From Kitasatospora xanthocidica (lineage in GTDB: Bacteria > Actinomycetota > Actinomycetes > Streptomycetales > Streptomycetaceae), in assembly GCF_014656195.1 (NCBI RefSeq), contig NZ_BNBY01000002.1, forward strand, positions 218,351 to 282,350: 64,000 nt of DNA, given 5' to 3'. This document shows, piece by piece, positions 45,401-54,300 of this stretch. A model generated the notes under the pieces. The model was not told the DNA's origin. It saw only the letters and a program-made list of their open reading frames with translations, and made no database searches. Both the position numbers and the translations under genes were made by a program. How positions within the stretch are numbered: the stretch's first letter is position 1; every line of letters starts with the position of its first letter.

Positions 45401-46375
45401 ATGCCCATGTCTTTCAATTCCTTCAATCTGACCGTCATCGAAGAGTTCCGCGCCAACGGCGGGCGGGTCGGCGGCCCGTTCGAGGGCGGCGACCTGCTGC
45501 TGCTCACCACCACCGGGGCCCGGTCCGGACGGCCGCACACCGTGCCGCTCGGGTACGTCCGGGCGGAGGGCCGACTCCTGGTCGTCGCCTCCGCCGCCGG
45601 GGCACCGGACCACCCGCAGTGGTACCGCAACCTGCTGACCCACCCGGTGGTCCGGGTCGAGCTCGGCACCGACGCGTTCGACGCGATCGCCGTCCCCGCC
45701 GAGGGCGACCGCCGCGAGCGGCTGTTCACCGCCGTCGTCCGCGCGGCCCCCGGGTACGGCGACTACCAGGCAAGGACCGAACGCGAGTTGCCGGTCGTCG
45801 TCCTGGAACGGGAACGGCCCGACGCCGCCCCCGGAGCCACGCCCGACGCCGCGGCACCGGTGGTGCGCACCCTCGCCGACAAGCTGCTGGAGGCGCACAC
45901 CTGGCTGCGCGCACAACTGCGCCACGTCCGGGAGGAGGCGCACGCCCACACCCCCGGCCGACCGGCCGGGCTCGGACTGCAGCTGCGGCAGCACTGCCTG
46001 GCGTTCTGCGACGGGCTGACCCATCACCACACCGGCGAGGACAAAGCCGTATTCCCCGCCCTCGCCCGCAGTCACCCGGAACTGGCCGACGTGCTCGCGC
46101 GGCTCGACGAGGAGCACCGGGCGATCGGGCGGATCAAGGAGGAGCTGGTGGCGCTGCTGGCCGGGATCGAGATCACCGAGCCGCAGCGGCTGCGCACCGA
46201 GCTGGACCGGATGTCGGCCGAACTGGAGGCGCACCTCGACCACGAGGAGGCGGAGTTGTTGCCGGTCCTTGCCGCCATCCCCTTCCCGCCGACGGGACCC
46301 GGCCCGACCGGGCCCGCCCCGGCCCGGACTGACCCGACCCGGGCTGCCCCGCCGCGTCCCGCCCCGGCCCGGTAG
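45401..46375 (+). CDS. Deazaflavin (F420)-dependent nitroreductase-like domain fused to hemerythrin domain
   Basis: 324 aa. Residues 1-135 form a Ddn-type split barrel (NLTVIEEFRANGGRVGGPFEGGDLLLLTTTGARSGRPHTVPLGYV, HPQWYRNLLTHPVVRVELG, APGYGDYQARTERELPVVVLE). Residues 155-290 form a hemerythrin four-helix bundle with the diiron ligands in HTWLRAQL, CDGLTHHHTGEDKAVFPAL, LDEEHRAIGRI and HLDHEEAELLPVL. A Pro/Ala/Arg tail ends the protein. ATG at 45401, alternative 45407. The fusion suggests flavin-type chemistry coupled to oxygen, NO or redox sensing. Confidence 0.85.
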   Translation: MPMSFNSFNLTVIEEFRANGGRVGGPFEGGDLLLLTTTGARSGRPHTVPLGYVRAEGRLLVVASAAGAPDHPQWYRNLLTHPVVRVELGTDAFDAIAVPAEGDRRERLFTAVVRAAPGYGDYQARTERELPVVVLERERPDAAPGATPDAAAPVVRTLADKLLEAHTWLRAQLRHVREEAHAHTPGRPAGLGLQLRQHCLAFCDGLTHHHTGEDKAVFPALARSHPELADVLARLDEEHRAIGRIKEELVALLAGIEITEPQRLRTELDRMSAELEAHLDHEEAELLPVLAAIPFPPTGPGPTGPAPARTDPTRAAPPRPAPAR

Positions 46376-46387
46376 CGGAAACGGCGT

Positions 46388-46429
46388 TGCCGCCGTCCCC
46401 TCCTGTTGCCTCTGGAGGGGGCGGCGGCA
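46388..46429. terminator. Bidirectional terminator
   Basis: 46388-46403 and 46414-46429 pair at 15 of 16 positions with a 10-nt loop, between the convergent hemerythrin-fusion and SGNH esterase genes. Confidence 0.82.
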
Positions 46430-46468
46430 CCGTCCGTGCGGTGGTGTCGGACGAGGTCCGACGGACCG

Positions 46469-47266
46469 TTACGACTGCGAGAACACCGGGAGGTAGCCGC
46501 CGGACTGGCCGGCCGCCTTCGGGTGGTAGCTCTCGTCGATCGGCAGGGTGGTGCTGTTCAGCCAGGTGGTGAGGTTGCCGCAGATCTCGTGGCCGGTGAA
46601 GATGCTGCGGACGTCGCCGAAGGTGAAGCCGGCGTTGGCGGCGCGCTTGGCGAGGACGCCGTCCAGGGTGTCCGCGGCGCTGTTGATGGCGGCACGCTTG
46701 GTGTCGCCGATGCCGAAGACGCAGTCACCGCCGACCTTGTAGATGTGCGGGTAGCCCATCACCACGACGTGGGCGTTCGGCGCCTTGGACTTGATGGCGG
46801 AGTACACCGTGTCCAGCTGGCCGGGCAGGGTGTTGAGCGCGTAGTTCTTGGCGGTGTTGACGGCGCTGAGGCACGAGCTGTCGGAGCCCAGGACACAGGT
46901 CTGCATGGTGTCGGCGAAGCCGGCGTCGTTGCCGCCTACCGAGATGCTGACCAGCGTGGTGCCGGAGTCCAGGGCGGAGATCTGGTTGTTCAGGATGTCG
47001 CCGGTCCTGGCGCCCGAACAGGCGACGAACTTGAAGGAGGACGGCGAGTGCGCGTTCTTCCAGAGGTACGCGTACGCGTTGGTGCTGCGCTTGCAGCTGC
47101 CACTGTCGCTCAGGTAGCTGCCGGCGCCGACACCGGAGGAGTACGAGTCACCGAGGGCCACGTAGTTGACACCGGCCGCATTGGCGGACGAGGCGGCGAA
47201 GAGCGTGGTCATGGTGAGGCCTGCCGCAATCGCGGCGATGGACAGGGCACGGGCGGGGCGGATCAT
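46469..47266 (-). CDS. Secreted SGNH/GDSL esterase
   Basis: 265 aa. Signal peptide ending ANA-AG (about residue 30). VNYVALGDSYSSGVGAGSY (block I Ser), ISVGGNDAGFADTM (blocks II/III Gly, Asn) and DESYHPKAAGQSGGY (block V Asp-His) give the complete SGNH catalytic set; six Cys probably pair as in Streptomyces secreted lipases of this size. ATG at 47266. A promoter TTCCGG-N17-TATCAC is visible on the minus strand (47312-47340). Extracellular lipase/phospholipase. Confidence 0.93.
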   Translation of the reverse strand: MIRPARALSIAAIAAGLTMTTLFAASSANAAGVNYVALGDSYSSGVGAGSYLSDSGSCKRSTNAYAYLWKNAHSPSSFKFVACSGARTGDILNNQISALDSGTTLVSISVGGNDAGFADTMQTCVLGSDSSCLSAVNTAKNYALNTLPGQLDTVYSAIKSKAPNAHVVVMGYPHIYKVGGDCVFGIGDTKRAAINSAADTLDGVLAKRAANAGFTFGDVRSIFTGHEICGNLTTWLNSTTLPIDESYHPKAAGQSGGYLPVFSQS

Positions 47267-47360
47267 GACACCTCCAGGGTGGGGGGTGGGGGCGTGGCGT
47301 GGGTCACAGAAGTGATACCAGGCGGTAGCGGAACCCGGAAGCGCTCATGCCAAGGATATT

Positions 47361-47415
47361 GACGGACCGTCTGATAACTCAGAGGTGAACTGCCGCCAAC
47401 AGCAAGTGAGTTCAC
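47361..47415. promoter_or_regulatory. Palindromes upstream of the SGNH esterase
   Basis: GACGGACCGTC (47361-47371), flanked by TT and T like the copy at 43540, and GTGAACT (47385-47391) paired with AGTTCAC (47409-47415). They lie in the 520-bp gene-free stretch 47267-47786, whose right half (47540-47670) consists of GCGAGCGCGGAGAG-type purine-rich repeats without a gene. Confidence 0.5.
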
Positions 47416-47786
47416 ACTGGTCAGCCCCGGTGCGCTCGGACGCGCGTAGCGCTTTGCGCGTAGACCGGCAACTTGCGCTAGTTAAGGGAGCGGTAAACCT
47501 GGAGTCGTTGTCCGACCACCGTTGAGTCAGTTTCGAGCCGGGCCGGCCGCCCGGGCGAGAGCGCGACGGCGAGCACGCGGAGACCGCGGCGAGCGCGGAG
47601 AGACCACAACGGGCGCGAGGAGACCGCGGCGAGCGCGAGGAGGCCACGACGGGCGCGGGGAGGCGGCGGGCGCGGATCCGCCCGGACGGGCGGACGCGTG
47701 GGCCCGAACGGCGCACACGGACTGAACGGGCACGGGTGGGCGCCGTGTGAGCCGCCTTCAGATCCGGAGTCGGACCCGCCCCCGGA

Positions 47787-48413
47787 TCAGCCCCGCACGC
47801 CCGGGTACACGGCGCCCGGGGAGACCGTGCAGCCGCCGACCGGAAGCTCCTCGATCGCCTCGTTCGCGGCGGCGGGCACGCCGAGCCAGCGGACGGCGGT
47901 GGCGACCGCCGCCCGGGCCTGGCGCAGGCCGGGCGCGCCCCAGCCCAGCAGCTCGACGGCGAGCCCCGGCGCGACCAGCAGGCGCCGGTAGTGCCGGCCC
48001 GAGGCAGGGTCGGCGACGCTCGGACCGACCGACCGCAGCGCCGCCGCCATCCGGACCCGCGCGCACTCGTGCCCGCCGTTCGCCGAACCGACCCGGTCGT
48101 AGAGGTAGCCGAGGTAGTACGGCCGGCCGATCACCGCCTGCGCCTCCTCGGCGGCCTCCCTGGCCAGGGCGGCCGCCGGGTCCCAGGTGTCCTCCGGCTC
48201 CAGCGAGCCGCCGGGCAGCGAGCAGATCCCGTCCTTGGGGTTCACCAGGGTCAGCACCCGCCCGTCCGGGGCGAACAGCCACCCCCAGGACTGCTTGACC
48301 GGCAGCCCGTCGGGCACCTGCTCGCCCGGCCGCCACGGCCAGCCCGCCGTGGGACGCCGCCGCACCTTCCCGAGCAGTTCGGCGATCTCCGCGCTGTACT
48401 CGATCGGGCTCAT
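47787..48413 (-). CDS. Nudix hydrolase
   Basis: 208 aa. The Nudix box is GGSLEPEDTWDPAAALAREAAEEAQAVI, with the REAAEE core intact and one or two extra residues before it. VKQSWGWLFAPDGRVLTLVNPKDGICSLPGG leads into it. ATG at 48413 overlaps the stop of the 40-aa frame upstream (ATGA). It is the last of four coupled genes behind a DNA-damage-type promoter, which fits a role in cleaning damaged nucleotides or in signalling-nucleotide turnover (inference). Confidence 0.88.
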   Translation of the reverse strand: MSPIEYSAEIAELLGKVRRRPTAGWPWRPGEQVPDGLPVKQSWGWLFAPDGRVLTLVNPKDGICSLPGGSLEPEDTWDPAAALAREAAEEAQAVIGRPYYLGYLYDRVGSANGGHECARVRMAAALRSVGPSVADPASGRHYRRLLVAPGLAVELLGWGAPGLRQARAAVATAVRWLGVPAAANEAIEELPVGGCTVSPGAVYPGVRG

Positions 48414-48532
48414 GCTCTGGCCCCGCCGTGCTCGGCCGAGGCGCCGGTGGATCCGGCGGGTACGGCAGGTCCGGCGGGTGCGGCAGGGACTCCGGCGCAC
48501 CCCCCAGTACCGAGCTCGCGCCGCTCGCTCAT
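48410..48532 (-). CDS. Possible small protein, 40 aa, coupled to Nudix gene
   Basis: A Gly/Ala/Pro-rich 40-aa frame beginning MSERRELGTGGCAG. It has GAGAGGGGG just before its ATG at 48532; its start overlaps the stop of the 70-aa frame and its stop overlaps the Nudix start, both by ATGA. Codon bias is only moderate, so it may be a real small protein or serve mainly to carry ribosomes to the Nudix gene. Confidence 0.45.
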   Translation of the reverse strand: MSERRELGTGGCAGVPAAPAGPAVPAGSTGASAEHGGARA

Positions 48533-48741
48533 GCGTCCCCCTCTCGCTGTCGGGCTCGCCGGACCGGCGGTGCGCGGAGGGGACCTGCAGGGCGCGGTAC
48601 GGAGCGGAGCGGCGGGAGCGGCGGCGTGGGGTACCGCGCGCTCCTGCTGTTGATCTTCTCCGAATCTTCCCCGAACAGGCGGTCGATGAACAGTCCCCAG
48701 CGCCGCATGGTGGACGCGGAGCCGGCGAACGCCCTGATCAT
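48529..48741 (-). CDS. Small protein, 70 aa, unknown function
   Basis: The first 35 residues (MIRAFAGSASTMRRWGLFID, then RLFGEDSEKINSR) are encoded with strong G/C-ending codons and would make an amphipathic helix; the second half is basic and Pro-rich. ATG at 48741 overlaps the stop of the 389-aa gene (ATGA). No family recognised. Its place in a damage-type operon makes a regulatory or checkpoint-peptide role possible, but this is speculation. Confidence 0.5.
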   Translation of the reverse strand: MIRAFAGSASTMRRWGLFIDRLFGEDSEKINSRSARYPTPPLPPLRSVPRPAGPLRAPPVRRARQREGDA

Positions 48742-49907
48742 CCCAGCGGCGCACCCCCGTCCCCGGGCCCGGGGAAGCCCGGCAGCGGGAACCCCGGCCG
48801 CGGGTCCACGCCCGGCGGGAACGGCATCCCGCGCGCGGCGTCGTCGGCGAGTTCGTCGAACACCTCGTGCGCCGTCATCGGCCGCAGCCGCCCGCCGACC
48901 AGCGCCCAGCCGCGGACCGGCGGCCGGGCCGGGGCGCCGTCGTCCGGGGGATCCCCGGGGCGGTGCTCCCCCGGCCCGCCGGGCCTCGGGTCGGCCCGGC
49001 CGCTCGTCTCCGGATCGCCGTGCAGCAGCAGCGCCCCCTCCCCGCCGGCGGCCACGCCCGCCGCCAGCGTGACGCAGAACGCCTCGGTGTCCCGCCCGGC
49101 GGGGTACAGCCGCCCCTCCTCCACGCAGACGTCCACCGCGGAGGTGAGCTCCTCGCCGTCCTCGGGGCCGTGGCAGCGCAGCGTCAGCAGGTGGCAGCCC
49201 TCCCCCGCGCCCTCGGCCAGCGCCAGGAACACCGAGGTGACGTACCGCATCACCGCCGCCATCCGGCGCTGCCCGGCCGGGTCGTCGCCGACGGCGTCCA
49301 GCAGGGCCGCGCAGGCCACGGACATCCGCACCCGCGCCCGGTGGTCGTCCATCAGCACCGGCAGCAGCTCGGCCAGCCGCTCCCCCGCGTAGACGAACGG
49401 CTCCCCGGCGAGCTCGGGATCGCCCGCGTAGGCGACCCGGGCCGCCGCCGTCCGGGGATCGAGGCCGACCGCCTCGCAGTAGTCCTCGAAGTCGTCCGCG
49501 TCCAGGACCCGCAGGTGCACCTCCAGGCCCTGCCGGTGCAGGGCCGTCAGCTGCTCCTCCGCCCGCCGCAGGTAGTCCCGGTGGCCGAGCCCGCCGAACA
49601 GCCCGTACCGCGCGAGCCCCGCGAAGTCCCCGGCCGCCACGGCCAGCGCCACCGCGACCGGCTGCGGCGGCGGCGCGCCCCGGGCCCGCCCGTCCTGCCG
49701 GGCCCGCGCTCCCCCTCCGCCCGCGCCCCGTCCGCCCGCGCGCCCGCCGGGCGGTCGCCCGCCCCCGGGCGGCGCGGCCCCGCCGGGCCCGCCGCCCGGC
49801 GCCGCACCGGCACCGCTCCCCTGCTTTCGGCCGGCCAGCACCAGCACCCGCCGGCGCCGCCCCGCGGCACCCACCACCACACGCACCAACTCCCGCACGG
49901 CAGCCAT
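48738..49907 (-). CDS. Uncharacterised 389-aa protein, first gene of damage-type operon
   Basis: Unrecognised family. N-terminus MAAVRELVRVVVGAAGRRRR, a Gly/Ala/Pro-rich spacer (about 30-80), then a structured part with FAGLARYGLFGGLGHRDYLRRAEEQLTALHRQGLEVHLRVLDADDFEDYCEAVGLDP and RYVTSVFLALAEGAGEGCHLLTLRCHGPEDGEELTSAVDVCVEEG, and a Pro/Gly-rich C-terminus with AHEVFDELADDAARG. No signal peptide or membrane helix. ATG at 49907 with AGGAGG upstream. Four genes follow each other with ATGA overlaps. Divergent from sbcDC, and like it behind a RecA-independent damage promoter. Confidence 0.75.
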   Translation of the reverse strand: MAAVRELVRVVVGAAGRRRRVLVLAGRKQGSGAGAAPGGGPGGAAPPGGGRPPGGRAGGRGAGGGGARARQDGRARGAPPPQPVAVALAVAAGDFAGLARYGLFGGLGHRDYLRRAEEQLTALHRQGLEVHLRVLDADDFEDYCEAVGLDPRTAAARVAYAGDPELAGEPFVYAGERLAELLPVLMDDHRARVRMSVACAALLDAVGDDPAGQRRMAAVMRYVTSVFLALAEGAGEGCHLLTLRCHGPEDGEELTSAVDVCVEEGRLYPAGRDTEAFCVTLAAGVAAGGEGALLLHGDPETSGRADPRPGGPGEHRPGDPPDDGAPARPPVRGWALVGGRLRPMTAHEVFDELADDAARGMPFPPGVDPRPGFPLPGFPGPGDGGAPLG

Positions 49908-49999
49908 GGCCCCTCCTCTTCCTCGCTCGTCCTCTTCCCCGCGCACCCGACACCCGTCGGCACCGGCCGCCCCGAACACCGGAGCCGCCGACATCGAGG

Positions 50000-50022
50000 A
50001 ACATACACAGAGCCACTGACAA
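50000..50022 (-). promoter_or_regulatory. PafBC/RecA-NDp-type DNA-damage promoter (minus strand)
   Basis: On the minus strand TTGTCAGTG (50014-50022), 8 bp, TATGTT (50000-50005): an exact match to the published RecA-independent damage motif TTGTCRGTG-N8-TANNNT. It reads toward the 389-aa gene (start 49907) with a leader of about 85 nt. Confidence 0.8.
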
Positions 50023-50140
50023 TGCACTCCTGGTAATCGAACAGCGGGCCCGGCGCCGCCCCGTCGACCGCCGGGGCACCCGGGAACGGCGGTGCCGCCA
50101 GGTACCCGTGAGACGCATGCCTCCACCGGTCCACGCGGGA

Positions 50141-50163
50141 TTGTCAGTGCCGCGCGTTAGGGT
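50141..50163 (+). promoter_or_regulatory. PafBC/RecA-NDp-type DNA-damage promoter (plus strand)
   Basis: TTGTCAGTG (50141-50149), 8 bp, TAGGGT (50158-50163): an exact match to TTGTCRGTG-N8-TANNNT. The transcript would start at or just before the sbcD ATG at 50172, i.e. leaderless or nearly so. The 9-mer is an inverted copy of the one at 50014-50022. Confidence 0.83.
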
Positions 50164-50171
50164 CGGGGACC

Positions 50172-51341
50172 ATGCGACTGCTGCATACCTCCGACTGGCA
50201 TCTCGGGCGCTCGTTCCACCGGGAGAGCCTTCACGACGCCCAGCGCGCCTTCCTGGACCACCTGGTGGAGGTGGTCCGGGCCGAGGCCGTGGACGCCGTG
50301 CTGGTCGCGGGGGACGTCTACGACCGGGCCCTGCCGGGCCTGGAGGCGGTCGCGCTGTTCGACGACGTGCTGCACCGGCTGGCGGACCTCGGGGTGCCGA
50401 CGGTCTTCATCAGCGGCAACCACGACTCGGCCCGCCGCCTCGGGGTCGGGGCGGGCCTGATCGGGCGGGCCGGGATCCACCTGCGGACGGATCCGGGCCA
50501 GTGCGCCGCGCCCGTGGTGCTGGCCGACGAGCACGGGCCGGTGGCGGTGTACGGGCTGCCCTACCTGGAGCCGACGCTGGTGCGCGAGCGGTTCGGGCTG
50601 GCGAAGGGCGGCCACGCGGCGGTGCTCGGCGCCGCGATGGACGAGGTGCGGGCCGACCTCGCCGCGCGCCCGGCCGGGACGCGGGCGGTGGTGCTGGCGC
50701 ACGCCTTCGTCACCGGCGGCGCGCCCAGCGACAGCGAGCGGGACATCGCGGTCGGCGGCGTCGCCGCGGTGCCGGCCGAGGTGTTCGACGGGGTGCACTA
50801 CGTCGCGCTCGGCCACCTGCACGGCTGCCAGACGCTCGCCCCGCACCTGCGCTACAGCGGCTCCCCGCTCGCCTACTCCTTCTCCGAGGTGCACCAGCGC
50901 AAGAGCATGTGGCTGGTCGACCTCGCCGCCGACGGCTCGGTGGCCGCCGAGCGCGTCCCCTGCCCCGAGCCGCGCCGGCTCGCCACCCTGCGCGACACCC
51001 TCGACGCCCTGCTCACCGACGAGGCGTACGCCGAGCACGAGCAGTCCTGGGTGCAGGCCACGCTCACCGACGCGGCCCGCCCGAGCGAGCCGATGGAGAA
51101 GCTGCGCCGCCGCTTCCCGCACACCCTGCAGCTGCTCTTCGACCCCGAGGAGCCGGAGGCCGGGTCCTCCCCCTCGTACGCGGCGCGGGTGAGCGGCCGG
51201 GGGGACCTGGAGATCGCCGAGGGCTTCCTGCGGCACGTCCGCCCGGGCGCCGAGCCGGGCCCGGACGAGCTCGGCTGGCTGCGCGAGGGCTTCGAGCGCG
51301 TCCGGGAGAGCACCGACCGGAAGGCGGACCTGCCCCGATGA
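50172..51341 (+). CDS. sbcD: Exonuclease subunit SbcD (Mre11-type)
   Basis: 389 aa metallophosphoesterase: HTSDWHLGRSFH, VAGDVYDRALPG, FISGNHDSARRLG, VVLAHAFVTGG and YVALGHLHGCQ are the five phosphoesterase motifs that bind two Mn ions. With SbcC it forms the nuclease that opens hairpins and processes blocked DNA ends. ATG at 50172, near the predicted transcription start. Its stop overlaps sbcC by 4 nt. Confidence 0.97.
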   Translation: MRLLHTSDWHLGRSFHRESLHDAQRAFLDHLVEVVRAEAVDAVLVAGDVYDRALPGLEAVALFDDVLHRLADLGVPTVFISGNHDSARRLGVGAGLIGRAGIHLRTDPGQCAAPVVLADEHGPVAVYGLPYLEPTLVRERFGLAKGGHAAVLGAAMDEVRADLAARPAGTRAVVLAHAFVTGGAPSDSERDIAVGGVAAVPAEVFDGVHYVALGHLHGCQTLAPHLRYSGSPLAYSFSEVHQRKSMWLVDLAADGSVAAERVPCPEPRRLATLRDTLDALLTDEAYAEHEQSWVQATLTDAARPSEPMEKLRRRFPHTLQLLFDPEEPEAGSSPSYAARVSGRGDLEIAEGFLRHVRPGAEPGPDELGWLREGFERVRESTDRKADLPR

Positions 51342-54300
51342 GGCTGCACCGGCTCACCGTCACCGCCTTCGGCCCGTTCGCGGGCTCCGAGACGGTGGAC
51401 TTCGACGCGCTCGCCGCCGGCGGGCTGTTCCTGCTGCGCGGCGCGACGGGCGCGGGCAAGAGCAGCGTGCTGGACGCGGTCTGCTTCGCCCTGTACGGCG
51501 AGACGCCGGGTGCCCGCCGCGCCAACCGGCTGCGCAGCGACCACGCCGACCCGAAGCGGCTGACCGAGGTGCGCCTGGAGCTGACCCTCGGCGGGCGGCG
51601 GCTGCAGATCACCCGGCTGCCGGAGCAGCGCCGGCCGAAGAAGGTCGGCACCGGCACCACCGTCGAGCGGGCCCAGACCCTGCTGCGCGAGTGGGTCCCC
51701 GACACGGGCGACGGCACGCCCGGCTGGTGGGGCCTCAGCAAGTCGCACCAGGAGGTCGGGGAGGAGATCCTCCGGCTGATCGGCATGAACCGGGAGCAGT
51801 TCTGCCAGGTGGTGCTGCTGCCGCAGGGCGACTTCGCCCGCTTCCTCAAGGCCGACTCGGAGGAGCGCGGCAAGCTGCTGCGGCGGCTGTTCGACACCGA
51901 GCGGTACCGGTTCGTCGAGGACTGGCTGGCCGAGCAGCGACGCGCCCAGGAGGCGGAGGTCCAGTCCGGCCGGCGCCGGCTGCGCGACCTCGTCGGCAAG
52001 GCCGAGCAGGCGGCCGGTCCGGACGCCGAGCCTGCCGGGGGCTGGGCCGTGGACGGGGAGGGCGAGGCCGGGCCGACCGCCGACGTGCTCGGCTGGGCCG
52101 CGGTCCTGCGCAGCGGCGCGGCCGAGCAGCTCGCCGTCGCGGAGTCGGCGCTCGCGGGTGCCGAGGCCGGGCAGCGCGCGGCCCAGCGGCAGCGCGAGGC
52201 AGCCGAGGAGCTGGCCGGGCGGCAGCGCCGGCACCGGGAGGCGCTGGACCGGGCCGAACGGCTGGCCGGGTTCGAGCCCGACGCGGCGCGGGACCGGCAG
52301 CGGCTGGCCGCCGCGCAGGAGGCCGTCGGGGTCGAGTCCGCGCTGCGGCTGCGGGAGACGGCGGCCGAGGCGCTGCGCCGCGCGCGGGCGGCGGAGGACC
52401 GGCACCGCGCGGCGCTGGCCGCCGCCCCGGGCGCGGAGGGCCGGCGGTTCGAGGCGGCCGGCGCCGCCGAGCTGGCCGAGGCCGAGCTGGAGCTGCGGGC
52501 CGAGGTGGTCCGACTGGAGGCGGCCCGGGCGGAGGAGCGGCGCTGTACCGAACTCGCCCGCGAGCAGCGCTCCCTGACGACCGACCGGAGCGCCGCCGAG
52601 ACCCTGGCCGAGGAGGCCGAGGACTGGCTGGCCGAGTTCGACGGCGAGCTGCGCCGCCTGGAGGAGCGGCACGCCGGGGCCCTGGCGGCGACGGCCGCGG
52701 TCGAGCGGCTGGACGGGCTGCGCACCGAGTCGGCCGCCCGGCTGGCGGCGGCCCGGGAGCGCGACGGCCTGCGCGCCGGGATCGCGGCGGCCGAGCCGCG
52801 GGTCGCCGGGCTGCGCACCGCCGCGCTGGACGCCCGCGAGCACGGCCTGGACCTGCGGGACCGCCGGCTGACGGGCATGGCCGCGGAGCTGGCCGAGCAG
52901 TTGCGCTCGGGCGAGGCCTGCCGGGTCTGCGGTTCGCCGGAGCACCCGGCGCCCGCCGAGGTGGCGCCCGGCGGCCGGGTCGGCGCCGAGGACGAGGAGC
53001 GGGCCCGCCTCGCCCAGGCCGCCGCCGAACAGGTCTGGACGGAAGCCGACCGGGCACTCACCGCCCTGCGGATGCGCGAGGCCACCGCGGCCGGCGCGGC
53101 CGGGCCGGACACCGCGGACGCGCTCGCCGGGGCCCTCGCCGAGCTGGAGCGCGAGCACCGCGAGGCCCGGCACACGGCGGAGGCGCTCGGCCGGATCGAG
53201 CAGGAGATCGCCCGGCTGTCCCGGGACCGCACCCGCCGCGGTGAGGAGCTGCGCGAGGCGAAGGAGCGCGCCGCGGTCCTCACCGACCGGCTGCAGGCGC
53301 TCGAGACCGAGCGGGAGTCGCTGACCGCCCGGGTGGCCGCCGCCCGCGGGGAGGCCGCCTCCGTCGCCGACCGGGCCGCGGCCCTGGCCGGGCTCACCGA
53401 GCGGGTCGCCGCCGCGGCCGCCGCCGTCCGGGCCCGCGCGGAGACGGCGGCCCGGCTCGACGAGGCCGAGGCGGAACTCGGCAAGGCCGCCACCGCGGCG
53501 GGCTTCCCGGACGCCGGGGCGGCGCTCGCGGTGCTGCTGCCCCGCGAGGAGCGCGAGCGGCTGGAGGCCCGGCTGGAGCGGCACCGCGCGGAGACCGCCG
53601 CCGTCCGGCGCGAGCTGGACCTCCCGGAGCTGGCCGGGGCCGCGGCCCGGCCACCGGCCGACCTGCCCGCCGCCGCGGACGCGCTCCGCGCCGCCACCGA
53701 CCGGCTCGGGCAGGCGCACGCCGCCCGGGCGGCCGCCCACGAGCGGTGCGGGGCACTGGCCGCGATCGGCCGGCAGCTGGCCGCGCTCGCCGCCGAGCTG
53801 GCCCCGGCGCTGGACCGGTACGGGCGGATCAACCGGCTCGCCACACTGGCCGCCGGCACCTCCGCCGAGAACCGGCTGCGGATGCGCCTGGAGTCCTACG
53901 TCCTGGCGGCCCGGCTGGAGCAGGTCGCGGCGGCGGCCAGCGACCGGCTGGTCCGGATGTCCGGCGGCCGCTACACCCTGGTGCACAGCGACGACCGGGG
54001 CACCGGCACCCGTCGCTCGGGCCTCGCCCTGCGGGTGGTGGACGCCTGGACGGGCACCGAGCGGGACACCGCGACCCTCTCCGGCGGCGAGAGCTTCTTC
54101 GCCTCGCTCTCCCTCGCCCTGGGCCTGGCCGACGTGGTGACCGACGAGGCCGGCGGCATGCCGCTGGACACCCTGTTCATCGACGAGGGCTTCGGCACCC
54201 TCGACGAGCAGTCCCTGGAGGAGGTGATGGACGTCCTCGACGGCCTGCGCGAGCGGGACCGGGCGGTCGGCATCGTCAGCCACGTCGGCGATCTGCGCAG

